This document shows positions 63,400 to 64,000 of a stretch of 64,000 bases of DNA, piece by piece; positions within the stretch are counted from its first letter, which is position 1, and each line of letters opens with the position of its first letter. The notes below the pieces were generated by a model. It was not told where the DNA came from. It ran no database searches and saw only the letters and a program-made list of their open reading frames with translations. The position numbers and the translations under genes are program-made. Source of the DNA: Planctomycetota bacterium (lineage in GTDB: Bacteria > Planctomycetota > Planctomycetia > Pirellulales > UBA7805); assembly GCA_003389215.1 (NCBI GenBank), contig QQVP01000024.1:124001-188000 (forward strand). Direction: 5' to 3'.

Positions 63400-63696
63400 A
63401 TGGAAGACAGCAAAGAAGTTGAGCGCCGTCTACCCAACCTAGTTGTAGCCGGCGTAGGTCACTCTGGTACAACTATACTTACCAGGATTCTAGGAATACT
63501 TGGCTGGACTCTTCCAGGTGTCGTGGATTCCTTTCTTGAGCACCGCGAAATCCGCAAGCTCAATCAGCAGATCGTCACGGGGGCCAATTTTGACCGTGAG
63601 CGTGCGGTAGCTGTCTTACATGATCTCGAGCAACACCAGTCTTGGGCCGTCAAGGACCCTAGGTTTGCACTGACTCTGAATCGTTGGCGACAGCTG
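63400..63696 (+). pseudogene. Sulfotransferase N-terminal fragment
   Basis: About 99 codons. LPNLVVAGVGHSGTTILTRIL is a PAPS-binding P-loop of sulfotransferases, and WAVKDPRFALTLNRW continues the fold (the KDPR stretch is the second PAPS contact). The frame is then broken by the IS66-type element at about 63697, running into unrelated codons to a stop at 63723. Confidence 0.7.
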
Positions 63697-64000
63697 GTGA
63701 GCGCACGCTCAACCACATCTTGACGCGCGGATTAGGCTGAGGTTTTTCGTGGTGTTTCCTCGGGAGGCGATCCGCATGGCCAGGGCGAAGCGGTCGGTGG
63801 AGAAAGAGTCGTTTTGGCGGTCGGTGATCGAGGAGTTCGCCGCGAGCGGACTTTCGGTTCGCACGTTTTGTGGGCGGGAAGGGCTGTCGGAGGCTTCGTT
63901 TTATGCGTGGAGGCGAACTCTCGCAGCCCGTGACGCGGAGAAGCCGCCGGAACTGATTCCGGTGGACGTCGTGGCACCGAGCGCCCGCCGCGTCGCCGAG
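63697..64000 (+). mobile_element. IS66-family element, left end (runs off the window)
   Basis: The left boundary is inferred at 63697, where GTGAGCG (like the GTAAGCG ends of IS66) interrupts the sulfotransferase frame. About 80 bases on, the tnpA-type gene begins. The right end, tnpB and tnpC are beyond 64000. Confidence 0.75.
63776..64000 (+). CDS. tnpA: IS66 accessory protein TnpA (partial)
   Basis: 75 codons to the window edge from ATG 63776, with GGGAGG upstream. SVEKESFWRSVIEEFAASGLSVRTFCGREGLSEASFYAWRRTL is the helix-turn-helix of IS66 TnpA-type (InsN-like) proteins, which help the TnpC transposase. The C-terminus is missing. Confidence 0.87.
   Translation, partial: MARAKRSVEKESFWRSVIEEFAASGLSVRTFCGREGLSEASFYAWRRTLAARDAEKPPELIPVDVVAPSARRVAE

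Noticed and set aside
1..64000. tRNA or rRNA genes
   Set aside because: I looked for TTCRANNC T-loops with CCA-type ends and for conserved rRNA blocks and saw none that I could support; a tRNAscan-SE run would settle it.

Overview
The window looks like a chromosomal piece of a high-GC planctomycete, most likely of the Pirellulales type. This is an inference from gene content: tetrahydromethanopterin-linked formaldehyde genes (fae, mtdB), a secreted protease with dockerin-like repeats and a PEP-CTERM tail, very large secreted or membrane proteins of unknown function, a lone secretin, a lone Flp pilin, an ECF sigma factor and many genes with weak or absent Shine-Dalgarno sites. Reading by eye I found no tRNA, rRNA or CRISPR array.

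Layout. 1-8 kb: the start of an Arg/Ser-rich secreted protein (runs off the left edge), an SDR oxidoreductase, a Flp pilin, a fabZ-fabI pair with a thiolase-fold (FabH/OleA-like) synthase on the opposite strand, a glutamine-amidotransferase homologue without its catalytic Cys, a divergent AnmK-like protein and a DJ-1/PfpI protein. 8-23 kb: mostly housekeeping (RNase H-like protein, GlgB, a PpiD/SurA-type foldase, TopA with a lysine-rich tail, AcpS, TrpS, PyrD, HU, a YkgJ-type protein, a cysteine desulfurase). 22-33 kb: moaE-moaA, a zinc-ribbon membrane protein, fae-mtdB, the PEP-CTERM protease, a CAP-domain protein, an ATP-grasp protein, a PlsC-like acyltransferase and a YfcE-type phosphoesterase. 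33.5-44.5 kb: rimI downstream of a two-gene operon encoding three copies of an undescribed module of roughly 1,100 residues, two of them fused in one 2,220-residue protein. 44.8-50 kb: an inositol-monophosphatase homologue, a candidate structured small RNA with promoter and terminator, a UxaC-like protein, an ECF sigma factor and a DUF423 protein. 50-58.5 kb: an orphan secretin and a sugar-type ABC importer operon.

58.9-64 kb is accessory. A kelch gene is cut at its 5' end. From there, visibly lower-GC DNA holds four successive units in which the C-terminal tail of a (presumably polymorphic) toxin directly precedes an immunity-like gene; two of the four immunity genes look SUKH/SMI1-KNR4-like. 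The block ends in a sulfotransferase fragment interrupted by an IS66-type element that runs off the right edge.

The strongest candidates for undescribed biology are the triplicated giant-protein operon (34.4-44.5 kb), the displaced toxin-tail/immunity array (59.8-63.4 kb), and two promoter-structured RNA-terminator units (27.07-27.25 kb and 45.90-46.08 kb).
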